Source of the DNA: Pseudomonadota bacterium
GTDB taxonomy: Bacteria; Pseudomonadota; Alphaproteobacteria; Rhizobiales; Beijerinckiaceae
Assembly: GCA_023386115.1 (NCBI GenBank)
Contig: JAEWKL010000204.1
Location: 1-6,867, forward strand
Direction: 5' to 3'
Length of the DNA stretch: 6,867 nt
Under the pieces are notes generated by a model. That model searched no databases and was not told the origin of the DNA. It saw nothing but the letters and a program-made list of their open reading frames with translations. Both the position numbers and the translations under genes were made by a program. The number at the start of each line of letters is the position of its first letter. Within the stretch, counting starts at the first letter, position 1. This document shows positions 1 through 6,699 of this stretch, one piece after another.

Positions 1-1726
1 CGCCCGGGACGTCGCTCACCGGCGCCCCGCCGCCGCCGCCGCAGCACATCGCGCGGCGCCCCGACCGGGCCATCTCGATCCGGCTCGCGCCGATCGCGTC
101 GAGCACCGCGCGCGGCGCCTCGGTCTCGCCGTTGTAGCGGGCGAGGTAGCAGGGGTCGTGGGAGGTGACCGAGAGGTCGGGCAGGCGCCGAGGCGCGAGT
201 CGTCGCGCCCGGATCAGCTCGAGCAGGAACGCGGTGTGGTGCACCACCGCGTAATGCCCGCCGAAGGCCGGATACTCGTTGCGCAGGGCGTGCAGGGCGT
301 GCGGGTCGGCGGTGAGGATCCGCTCGAAGCGGTAGCGCGCCAGGGTTGCGACGTTGGCCCGGGCGAGCGCCTGGAACGTCGCCTCGTCGCCGAGCCGGCG
401 GGCGAGGTCGCCGGTGTCGCGCTCCTCCGCCCCCAGCACCGCGACGTCGATTCGGGCTGCGCGCAGCAGCGTGACCAGGGCGCGCAGGGTGCGGCCGTAG
501 CGCAGGTCATAGGCGCCCTCGCCGAGCCAGAGCAGGATGGCCGCCTCGCCCCGGTCGGCGATCACCGGCAGGTCGAGCCCGGCGGCGAAGTCGGTGCGGG
601 CGGCGAGCGGCCGGCCGCCGGGATCGCCGGCCTGGCGCGACTCGGTCACCGGGCCGATCGCACTCTCGGGCAGCGCCCCGCGCTCCAGCACCTCGTGACG
701 GCGCAAGGACACCACCGCGTCGACGTGCTCGATCATCATCGGGCATTCCTCGACGCAGGCCCGGCAGGTGGTGCAGGACCACAGCGTGTCCGGATGGATG
801 CGCGCCTCCGGGCCGATCAGTGGCGCGAGGGGACCGCGCGCTCCATCTGCCGGCCGTCCGCCCGGATACGAGGTTCCGGCATAGGAAGGCTCGGCGGGGT
901 TGAGGCCCGCGACGAGGTCGTGGATCAGCCGCTTCGGGTTCAGCGGCTGGCCGGCGGCGAAGGCCGGGCAGGCGGTCTCGCAGCGCCCGCACGACACGCA
1001 GGAATCGTAGGAGAGAAGCCGGTTCCAGGTGAAGTCCGCCGGCATCGCGGCGCCGAGCCGGGCGGCATCGAGATCGAGGGGCTGGAGGGCGGTGTCGGGA
1101 CGGCCCTCGAAGCGGCCGGGCCGGGGATGCGCGACGAGGTGGAGCGCCCCGGCCGCTGCGTGACGCATCGGCCCGTGCCGCACCTCGAAGGCGAGGCCGA
1201 GCCCCCCGGCCGCCGCGAGCGCGAGGGCATAGGGTACGGCGAGCCCGCCGCCGAGCGCCAGCAGCAGGGCGGTGAGGGTGCCCCCGGCCGCGTAGGCCAT
1301 GAGGAGGAACGGCAGGACCTGGAAGCGCCCGGCCGAGAGGCGCGTCTGCTTGCGCGGGTAGCGCCGTGCGCCGACGAGGAAGGCTCCTGCCAGCGTCACC
1401 CCGAAGGCCAGGGTCACGAGGAGCCAGTAGGCCCGGGAGGCCGCGAGCGGCGGCAGGATCGCGAGCGCGGTGAGGAGCGACGCCGCCAGGAGCCCGCCCG
1501 CCACGACGGCGTGCATCCGCGACGCGTCGGCGTCGCGGGCCACGACGGCATGGACGTCGACGAGGTAGCGGCGCGGCAGGGCGGCGAGTCCATGGAGCCA
1601 TGCCACCGGTGCTCCAGCCCCGGTCCGCCACAGCGCCGCGCGCCGGGAGAGCTGGAACAGGGCGAGCGCCGCCATCGCCCAGACGAGGCCGGGGAACATC
1701 GTGGTCAATGGCATGAGGCTGGTCAT
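1..1726 (-). CDS. dgcB: DgcB-like membrane-anchored Fe-S oxidoreductase (partial, C-terminus beyond the left edge)
   Basis: My translation from the ATG at 1726 gives 575 residues, still open at base 1. Seen: hydrophobic stretches near residues 5-25, 72-97, 99-120 and 136-180, which look like a 4-5 helix membrane anchor; two ferredoxin motifs, C243-x2-C246-x2-C249-x3-C253-P and C318-x2-C321-x2-C324-x3-C328-P; then a two-module CCG (HdrD/GlpC-type) region. The second module keeps HDPCYLARYNG (C526) and CCGGGGG (C561, C562), while the first has lost all its cysteines. Family knowledge: DgcB works with DgcA in dimethylglycine demethylation, probably passing electrons to the respiratory chain. The N-terminus resembles DgcB relatives (PRRYLVDVHAVVARD), which supports this start, although only a weak TTAGG lies 9 bases upstream. 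Inferred: at least several tens of residues are missing. The substrate could be dimethylglycine or an N-methylproline. I am confident of the family and less so of the substrate. Confidence 0.87.
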   Translation of the reverse strand, partial: MTSLMPLTTMFPGLVWAMAALALFQLSRRAALWRTGAGAPVAWLHGLAALPRRYLVDVHAVVARDADASRMHAVVAGGLLAASLLTALAILPPLAASRAYWLLVTLAFGVTLAGAFLVGARRYPRKQTRLSAGRFQVLPFLLMAYAAGGTLTALLLALGGGLAVPYALALAAAGGLGLAFEVRHGPMRHAAAGALHLVAHPRPGRFEGRPDTALQPLDLDAARLGAAMPADFTWNRLLSYDSCVSCGRCETACPAFAAGQPLNPKRLIHDLVAGLNPAEPSYAGTSYPGGRPADGARGPLAPLIGPEARIHPDTLWSCTTCRACVEECPMMIEHVDAVVSLRRHEVLERGALPESAIGPVTESRQAGDPGGRPLAARTDFAAGLDLPVIADRGEAAILLWLGEGAYDLRYGRTLRALVTLLRAARIDVAVLGAEERDTGDLARRLGDEATFQALARANVATLARYRFERILTADPHALHALRNEYPAFGGHYAVVHHTAFLLELIRARRLAPRRLPDLSVTSHDPCYLARYNGETEAPRAVLDAIGASRIEMARSGRRAMCCGGGGGAPVSDVPG

Positions 1727-1855
1727 GACGGCGGGCCTAAGGGAATTGGCGACACGACGAAGATCAACCAGGCGGGCCGCCGCCGGACCCTTCCTCTGCG
1801 GAGGAGGGTCCGGGCGCGCGTCACGCACGCCACAGAAATTCAAAGATCCTTGAAT
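1727..1855 (-). other. dgcA-dgcB intercistronic spacer, open in frame
   Basis: The 129-base spacer is exactly 43 codons and contains no stop in the frame shared by dgcA and dgcB, so the single dgcA TGA is the only in-frame barrier between the two genes. It holds the second copy of a 16-base tandem repeat and a strong hairpin, listed separately. In-frame GTG and TTG codons exist here but have no well-placed ribosome binding site, so I keep the dgcB start at 1726. Confidence 0.6.
1783..1813 (-). terminator. Strong hairpin between dgcA and dgcB (terminator or mRNA-processing element)
   Basis: The arms at 1783-1796 and 1801-1813 are complementary over 13 pairs with one bulged base, closed by a 4-base loop (TGCG on the plus strand). 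No U-run follows on the minus strand, so it does not look like a complete intrinsic terminator. It could attenuate dgcB transcription, protect the 3' end of an upstream transcript, or be a dispersed palindrome. The hairpin is seen directly; its role is inferred. Confidence 0.5.
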
Positions 1856-1868
1856 TCAAAGATCCTTG
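1837..1868 (-). repeat. Exact 16-base tandem duplication across the dgcA stop codon
   Basis: Two perfect head-to-tail copies of AATTCAAAGATCCTTG (plus strand) lie at 1837-1852 and 1853-1868. On the coding strand the first copy met contains the last codons and TGA of dgcA; the second lies wholly in the spacer. The duplication does not change the DgcA C-terminus, because the stop is in that first copy. The junction also forms an interrupted palindrome, AATTCAA-6-TTGAATT, at 1837-1856. The local base composition is much more AT-rich than its surroundings. Confidence 0.9.
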
Positions 1869-3898
1869 CACAGCCGCAGCGCGTCGTAGAGCGCCGCATG
1901 GATGTTCCGGCCGGCGACCGCGTCGCCGATGCGGTAGAGGGCGTAACCCGTCGAGGGATCGTAGGGCTGCGGCTCGCCGCGCAGGAGCGCGTCCTGGTCG
2001 ATCTGACCGCGGTTGACGGAGCCCGCCTTGAGCGCGTGGTAGAGCGCATCGACCGGCAGGGTGCCGTGATCGACCACGATGCGGTCGACGACCCGCTCCT
2101 CCTCGGCGTCGGTCAGGGTGTTGCGCAAGGCGGCCACGAAACGGTTGCCCTCGGGATAGATCTCGATCAGCTCCATGTTCGGCGTCATCACCACGCCGAG
2201 CTTGTAGAGCTCGCGCAGATGGACCGGCTGGTTGGTGGTGCCGACTTCTTCCGCCACCATGCGGTCGTGGGTGGCGATCTCGACGAGGCAGCCGCGCTTG
2301 GCGAGGTGCTCGGCGACCGACGCCGCGTTGTGCTGGCCCATCTCGTCGTAGAGCAGCACCGAGCCGGTGGGCTCGACCGCGCCGGTCAGCACCTCGGCGG
2401 TGGTCACGGCGTGCTGCGCGGCGCCCTTGGCATGGCCGCGCGAGGGCGTGCCGCCGGTCGCCACGATGACGATGTCGGGTCGCTCCGCCAGGATCCGGTC
2501 GGCCGTCGCCTCGGTGTCGAGCCGCAGGTCCACCCCGAGCTTCGTGACTTGCCCGACGAGCCAGCGCGGGATGCCCGACAGAGCCTCGCGCCAGCCGGCC
2601 TTCGCGGCCAGCCCGATCTGCCCGCCGGCCTGACGGCTCTTCTCGAACAGCACCACGGCGTGGCCGCGCTCGGCGGAGACCCGGGCCGCCTCGAGACCGC
2701 CGGGCCCGGCGCCCACCACCACGACGCGCCGGCGGAGATCCGCCCGGCGGATCTCGTGCGGCATCGTCGCCTCGCGGCCGGTGGCGGCGTTCTGGAGGCA
2801 GAGCGCGTCGCCGCCGACATAGATCCGGTCGATGCAGTAGCCCGCACCGACGCATTGGCGGATGTCGTCGGCCCGGCCCTCCGAGAGCTTCCTGACCAGA
2901 TGCGGGTCGGCGATGTGGGCACGGGTCATCGCCACCATGTCGACATGGCCCTCCGCGACGGCGCGGGCGGCAGTCGCCAGGTCGGTGACGCGCTGGGCGT
3001 GGAAGACCGGCACGTCGACCTCGCGCTTGATCGCGCTCGGCAGGAACAGGAACGGCGCCACCGGGAAGGCCATGTTCGGCAGCGAGATCGCGTGGGCGAT
3101 GTGGTCCCGCGCCTGGCCGCCGAGCACGTTGAGGAAGTCGACGAGGCCGCGCCGCGCATACTCGACGGCGATCGCCCGGCACTCGTCATGGGAGAGGCCG
3201 TCGGCGATCATCTCGTCGCCGGACATGCGGATCCCGATGACGTAATCGTCGCCGGCCGCCTCGCGCATCGCCTCCAGCACCTCGATGCCGAAGCGCATCC
3301 GGTTCTCGAGGCTGCCGCCGTACTTGTCGGTGCGCTGGTTGACGCCAGGAGACCAGAACTGGTCGATCAGGTGGCCATGGGCGGCCGAGACCTCGCAGCC
3401 GTCGAGCCCGCCCTCGCGGCAGCGGCGCGCGGCCTGAGCGAAGCTCTTCACGACCCGTGCGATGTCCTCCTCCTCCATCTCCTTCGGGACGGTGCGGGAG
3501 GCGGGCTCGCGCCGCGGCGAGGGCGAGATCGTGGGCAGCCAGTGCTCGGTGTCCCACTTGGTGCGCCGGCCCATATGGGTGAGCTGGATCATCAGCTTGC
3601 CGCCATGCCCGTGCACCCGGTCGGCGAATTGGCGGAAATACGGGATCACCGCATCGTCGGCGACCGAGATCTGGTTCCAGGGCGCGGCCGGGCTGTCGGG
3701 GGCGACCGAGGACGAGCCGCCGAACATGGTGAGCCCGATGCCGCCCTTGGCCTTCTCGGCGTGGTAGAGCTGGTAGCGCTCCTGAGGCTTGCCATCGCGG
3801 CCGTAGCCGGGCGCATGGCTCGTCGACATCACCCGGTTGCGGATGGTGAGACCCTTGATGGTCAGCGGTTTCAACAGCGCGTCGGCATTGGCGATCAC
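1856..3898 (-). CDS. dgcA: DgcA-like FMN/FAD N-demethylase (dimethylglycine or N-methylproline demethylase)
   Basis: The predicted 680-residue protein belongs to the Old Yellow Enzyme/trimethylamine dehydrogenase/dienoyl-CoA reductase group and is close to the length I recall for DgcA. Domains: FMN TIM barrel at about 1-340, with the active-site signature HGHLIDQFWSPG (174-185) and the following TDKYGGSLENR; a cysteine motif C349-x5-C355-x11-C367; and FAD/NAD-type Rossmann segments with GAGPGG at 396-401 and a second nucleotide fold from about 512. Family knowledge: DgcA removes a methyl group from dimethylglycine, yielding sarcosine and formaldehyde, with DgcB as partner; close relatives act on N-methylproline. 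The GTG start at 3898 is chosen because GGGAG lies 7 bases upstream and the next residues (IANADALLKPLTIKGLTIRNRV) begin the barrel. Extending upstream to 4054 would overlap gbcB and add a low-quality leader. Odd: the middle CxxC cysteine is Ala352, and there is no cysteine before residue 160. Confidence 0.9.
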   Translation of the reverse strand: MIANADALLKPLTIKGLTIRNRVMSTSHAPGYGRDGKPQERYQLYHAEKAKGGIGLTMFGGSSSVAPDSPAAPWNQISVADDAVIPYFRQFADRVHGHGGKLMIQLTHMGRRTKWDTEHWLPTISPSPRREPASRTVPKEMEEEDIARVVKSFAQAARRCREGGLDGCEVSAAHGHLIDQFWSPGVNQRTDKYGGSLENRMRFGIEVLEAMREAAGDDYVIGIRMSGDEMIADGLSHDECRAIAVEYARRGLVDFLNVLGGQARDHIAHAISLPNMAFPVAPFLFLPSAIKREVDVPVFHAQRVTDLATAARAVAEGHVDMVAMTRAHIADPHLVRKLSEGRADDIRQCVGAGYCIDRIYVGGDALCLQNAATGREATMPHEIRRADLRRRVVVVGAGPGGLEAARVSAERGHAVVLFEKSRQAGGQIGLAAKAGWREALSGIPRWLVGQVTKLGVDLRLDTEATADRILAERPDIVIVATGGTPSRGHAKGAAQHAVTTAEVLTGAVEPTGSVLLYDEMGQHNAASVAEHLAKRGCLVEIATHDRMVAEEVGTTNQPVHLRELYKLGVVMTPNMELIEIYPEGNRFVAALRNTLTDAEEERVVDRIVVDHGTLPVDALYHALKAGSVNRGQIDQDALLRGEPQPYDPSTGYALYRIGDAVAGRNIHAALYDALRLCKDL

Positions 3899-3905
3899 GG
3901 GACGA

Positions 3906-3910
3906 CTCCC
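3906..3910 (-). promoter_or_regulatory. Ribosome binding site deciding the GTG start of dgcA
   Basis: The minus strand reads GGGAG seven bases before the GTG at 3898. It is the only well-placed Shine-Dalgarno sequence near the point where family similarity begins, and it decides the start over the in-frame ATG at 4054. Confidence 0.6.
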
Positions 3911-3936
3911 GACAGCATCCGGAAGGGCTTGCAGCA

Positions 3937-3954
3937 CCGGCCGCCCGCGGCCGG
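3937..3954 (-). repeat. GC-rich palindrome in the gbcB-dgcA spacer
   Basis: CCGGCCGC and GCGGCCGG form a perfect 8-base inverted repeat around CC, inside the 64-base gap between the gbcB stop and the dgcA start. It lies about 26 bases upstream of the dgcA ribosome binding site and leaves that site free. No U-run follows. It may be a weak processing or pausing hairpin, or chance in GC-rich DNA. Confidence 0.4.
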
Positions 3955-3962
3955 CATGATGG

Positions 3963-5117
3963 TCAGCGTTCGATGACGAGGTCGCTCGTCGGCCGGGAGC
4001 AGCACAGCAGCGCCAGGCCGGCATCGATCTCGCGCTGGCGGATGCCGCCCGCATGGGTCATGGCGACGGTGCCGGACGTGACCTTCGACTTGCAGGTGCC
4101 GCACAGGCCCTTGGCGCAGGAGGAGGGCAGGCGGATGCCGGCCTTGCGGGCGGCGTCGAGCACCGTCGCGTCCTCCGGGCAGTCGAGCACCCGGCGGGTC
4201 CTGGCAAACTCGATCCGGAAGGTCCGCACGGGCGCGGCCTCGGCCATGGATTCTGCCGTGGGTTCTGCATCAAGGACCCGTCCGGCCTGCGCCGCCGCCT
4301 GCCGCTCGGCCTCCGGCAGAGCGCCGAAGTCGAAGCTCTCCTCGTGGTGCCGGGCCATGTCGAAGCCGGCCTCGCGCAGCATCGCCCGCACGGCCTCGCG
4401 ATAGGGCTTCGGCCCGCAGACGAAGGTCTCGCGTTCGCGGAAGTCCGGCACCGCCTCCTGCACGATGTCGAGGGAGAGCCGGCCCTTCGGCCCTGCCCAC
4501 GCTTCGCCCGGGGCATCCGCCTCGCAGACCGCGTGGAAGCGGAAGGCCGGATCGAGCCGGGCCATCGTCTCGAGTTCGCTGCGGAACACGATGTCGGCCG
4601 GGCTGCGGGCGGAGTGGACGAAGGCGACGTCGCGGCTTTCGCCCAGATCGTGGAAGGTGCGCGCCATCGCCATCATCGGCGTCACGCCGCTGCCTCCCGA
4701 CAGGAGCAGGTATTTCTCGGCCGGATGGGTGAAGCAGGAGAAATCGCCCATCGGCCCGAGCGCCCGCACGGTGTCGCCGGCCTTGAGCGTGTCGTGCAGC
4801 CAGTTCGACACGGGACCGCCGGGCACCCGCTTGACGGTGATCGACAGGGCGTTCGGCCGCGTCGGGGCCGAGGAGATGGTGTAGCAGCGATGGACCGTCT
4901 CGCCGCCGATCGGGAAGGCGAAGGTCAGGAACTGGCCCGGCGCGTAGGCGAAACGCCGCGGCTCGGGGGCGCCGAGCACGAAGGACTTCACGTCGTGCGT
5001 CTCCTGGCGCACCGCGAGGCAGACCAGGGCGTCGTCGGCCTCCGCGTCCCAGGATGCGGTGGCGGAGAGGCGGGCGGCAGCGGGTTCTGAGGCGGCCGGG
5101 TGAGAAGCGGACCCCAT
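3963..5117 (-). CDS. gbcB: Reductase component of the Rieske demethylase: FAD/NAD(P)H/[2Fe-2S] hybrid reductase (GbcB-like)
   Basis: This 384-residue protein has the ferredoxin-NADP reductase fold followed by a plant-type ferredoxin domain. Seen: flavin-binding RCYTISS (77-83), nucleotide-binding SGGSGVTPMM (140-149), CGPKPY (234-239), an Ala/Glu-rich linker at about 268-298, and a C-terminal [2Fe-2S] motif C334-x4-C339-x2-C342 with a fourth ligand at C372 (C373 is adjacent). Role: it takes two electrons from NAD(P)H and passes them singly to the Rieske centre of the oxygenase encoded next door. It starts 4 bases after the oxygenase stop, which suggests translational coupling and paired expression. 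No other Met occurs before residue 123, so the ATG at 5117 is the practical start; the first 24 residues are Ala/Ser-rich and unlike the core domain. Substrate specificity lies in the oxygenase, so the symbol depends on that assignment; reductases paired with stachydrine or carnitine oxygenases look alike. Confidence 0.88.
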   Translation of the reverse strand: MGSASHPAASEPAAARLSATASWDAEADDALVCLAVRQETHDVKSFVLGAPEPRRFAYAPGQFLTFAFPIGGETVHRCYTISSAPTRPNALSITVKRVPGGPVSNWLHDTLKAGDTVRALGPMGDFSCFTHPAEKYLLLSGGSGVTPMMAMARTFHDLGESRDVAFVHSARSPADIVFRSELETMARLDPAFRFHAVCEADAPGEAWAGPKGRLSLDIVQEAVPDFRERETFVCGPKPYREAVRAMLREAGFDMARHHEESFDFGALPEAERQAAAQAGRVLDAEPTAESMAEAAPVRTFRIEFARTRRVLDCPEDATVLDAARKAGIRLPSSCAKGLCGTCKSKVTSGTVAMTHAGGIRQREIDAGLALLCCSRPTSDLVIER

Positions 5118-5121
5118 GACG

Positions 5122-6381
5122 CTAGCGCCCCAGATGCGCGGCCATGCGGCCGATATACCAGTTGCAGAACTTCTCCACGAGCATCTCGGTGTGCGGCGAG
5201 TAGGGACCGGGCTCGTAGGCCGGGCTCGCCACGCCCTGCTGGCAGAAGCCGACCAGTTCGCTGTCCTGGTCGTTCGTCGCTTCCCAGACGCCGATCAGGT
5301 TGGCGAGGTCGTAATCCACGCCCTCGACCGCGTCCTTGTGCACGAGCCATTTGGTGCGCAGGAGCGAGCGCCCGGCATCGAGCGGCAGCACCGAGAAGGT
5401 GACGATGTGGTCGCCGAGGAAGTGGTGCCAGGAATTCGGCTGCGTCCAGACCGAGAGCCCGCCGAGCTTGGCGCTGGTGAAGGCGCCGAGCAGCTTCGTG
5501 CAGGCGGCCCTGGTGTCCAGGGTGTGGGACTCGCCCTCGCCGTCGAGGGGCAGGCGCTCGGTGCGGAAACCCGTCACCATCGTGTCGAGCTCGTCGATCT
5601 CCACGGAGGGCAGCCCGTCCGCCTCCCACTCGGCATGACGGCTCGTCCGCAGGCACGCATAGCGCTCGGCCTCGGCGCGGTCGTGCTCGCCCATCTCCTC
5701 CGGCGCGAAGCCGAAGCCGTAGGCGAAGAGCGGCACAGTCAGCTCGGGATGGTTCGCGCCGCAATGGTAGCACTCGCGGTTGTTCTCCATCGTGAGCTTC
5801 CAGTTGCCGGGCTCGACGATGTCCTTCTGGAAGGCGACCTTCGTGTCGCGCAGGTTGTGCGGCTCGATGTAGGGCGAGAGCCGTGCGGCCATCTCGTCGA
5901 AATCGGCCGCCGGCTCCGCGGCGAGGCAGACGAACAGCAGGCCGGCGAGCGAGCGCAGATGCACGGGTTTCAGCCCGTGGCAGCCTGTTTTGAAGTCCGG
6001 GCCCATATGCTCGGCATGAATCAGGGTGCCGGCGAGGTCGTAGGTCCAGGAATGGTAGCGGCAGACGAGATTGCCGACCGTCGACTTCTCCTCGTGGACG
6101 AGGCGCGCGCCGCGATGGCGGCAGACGTTGTGGAACGCGCGGATCTCGTCGTCGTCGTCGCGCAGGATCGCGACGGATGTCTTGCCGATGTCGACGACCA
6201 TCACGTCGCCGGCCTCCGGCACGTCGGGCTCGACGCCGACATAGATCCAGTGCCGCCCGAAGATGACCTCCATGTCGGCCTCGAAGATCTCGGGGCTGAG
6301 ATAGAACGGCGCCGGCAGGCTGTAGCCGGGGCGGCGCTCGCGCAGGAGGCGCTGCAGCGGGGTCGGCGTCACGTCGAGCAT
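5122..6381 (-). CDS. gbcA: Rieske non-heme-iron oxygenase, quaternary-ammonium demethylase type (GbcA / stachydrine demethylase-like)
   Basis: The 419-residue protein has a Rieske domain with C87-x-H89-x17-C107-x2-H110, then a catalytic domain with NNRECYHCGANHPEL supplying E203, H206 and H211, and a probable third iron ligand at Asp371 or Asp373 (NDQD). The glutamate three residues before the first histidine replaces the aspartate usual in aromatic ring-hydroxylating oxygenases; the carnitine oxygenase CntA also has Glu there, which points to quaternary amines rather than arenes. Predicted reaction: O2-dependent N-demethylation of a betaine, releasing formaldehyde, with electrons from the adjacent reductase. 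Glycine betaine is the default substrate because dgcA and dgcB follow; proline betaine or hydroxyproline betaine are not excluded. Start: I prefer the ATG at 6381, with GAGG four bases upstream and MLDVTPTP at the N-terminus, over the ATG at 6399, which has no ribosome binding site and would add six residues. No separate beta subunit is present, as expected for this group. Confidence 0.88.
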   Translation of the reverse strand: MLDVTPTPLQRLLRERRPGYSLPAPFYLSPEIFEADMEVIFGRHWIYVGVEPDVPEAGDVMVVDIGKTSVAILRDDDDEIRAFHNVCRHRGARLVHEEKSTVGNLVCRYHSWTYDLAGTLIHAEHMGPDFKTGCHGLKPVHLRSLAGLLFVCLAAEPAADFDEMAARLSPYIEPHNLRDTKVAFQKDIVEPGNWKLTMENNRECYHCGANHPELTVPLFAYGFGFAPEEMGEHDRAEAERYACLRTSRHAEWEADGLPSVEIDELDTMVTGFRTERLPLDGEGESHTLDTRAACTKLLGAFTSAKLGGLSVWTQPNSWHHFLGDHIVTFSVLPLDAGRSLLRTKWLVHKDAVEGVDYDLANLIGVWEATNDQDSELVGFCQQGVASPAYEPGPYSPHTEMLVEKFCNWYIGRMAAHLGR

Positions 6382-6674
6382 GGGGCCTCGCAAAGCCATA
6401 TCGAGCGAGGCCGACTATCCGCGCGGGGTGGCGCCCGCGCTGCCGTCCGAGCGACATTCCCTTGGCTGGCTGCGACGCGCCGGGTTCCGCGAGCACTGGG
6501 CCGTTCGGGAGAGGAAACGGCGCGGGTTCCGTCCTCTTCCGGCGGGCGGGGAGAGGGTCGTGTCGACGTTCAGGAGACGCAGCGAGCGGACGCGCAGCCG
6601 GAGCGAGGGTGAACGGGTCTCGACGAGTGAGGCCCCTCCGGAAACACCCCTCACCCTCGCCCTGCGGGCTCCTC

Positions 6675-6696
6675 GAGCACCCGACAAGGGGTGCTC
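6675..6696. repeat. 8-base-pair hairpin inside the intergenic element
   Basis: GAGCACCC at 6675-6682 is exactly complementary to GGGTGCTC at 6689-6696, with a 6-base loop (GACAAG on the plus strand). Confidence 0.5.
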
Positions 6697-6699
6697 AAA

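Noticed and set aside
27..43. A run of CCG/GCC triplets resembling a microsatellite.
   Set aside because: In the dgcB frame it encodes the Cys-Cys-Gly-rich cluster motif (C561, C562 and the glycines after them), which explains the run.
507..1631. A 374-codon minus-strand frame overlapping dgcB.
   Set aside because: It is a different frame of the same strand; its product is Arg/Pro/Ala-rich low complexity, while the overlapping frame gives clear ferredoxin and CCG motifs.
1821..3182. A 453-codon minus-strand frame inside dgcA.
   Set aside because: It is an out-of-frame shadow of dgcA with arginine-rich low complexity and no motif; the dgcA frame has clear FMN, FAD and cluster signatures.
158..3976. 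A 1272-codon open frame on the plus strand, with similar long plus-strand frames at 4053-5090 and 5116-6612.
   Set aside because: Each lies exactly in register opposite the minus-strand genes, so it would be interrupted only where those genes use TTA, CTA or TCA. These codons are rare in such GC-rich DNA, which explains the long openings. The translations are Arg/Gly/Ala-rich with no recognisable domain, and one runs straight through the dgcA-dgcB spacer.
3899..4054. An N-terminal extension of dgcA to the ATG at 4054.
   Set aside because: It would overlap the gbcB 3' end by about 90 bases and add 52 residues unlike the family; the GTG at 3898 has a good ribosome binding site and starts the barrel.
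6382..6540. A promoter for the operon.
   Set aside because: I found no pair of boxes with acceptable spacing for sigma-70 or sigma-54, so I name none.
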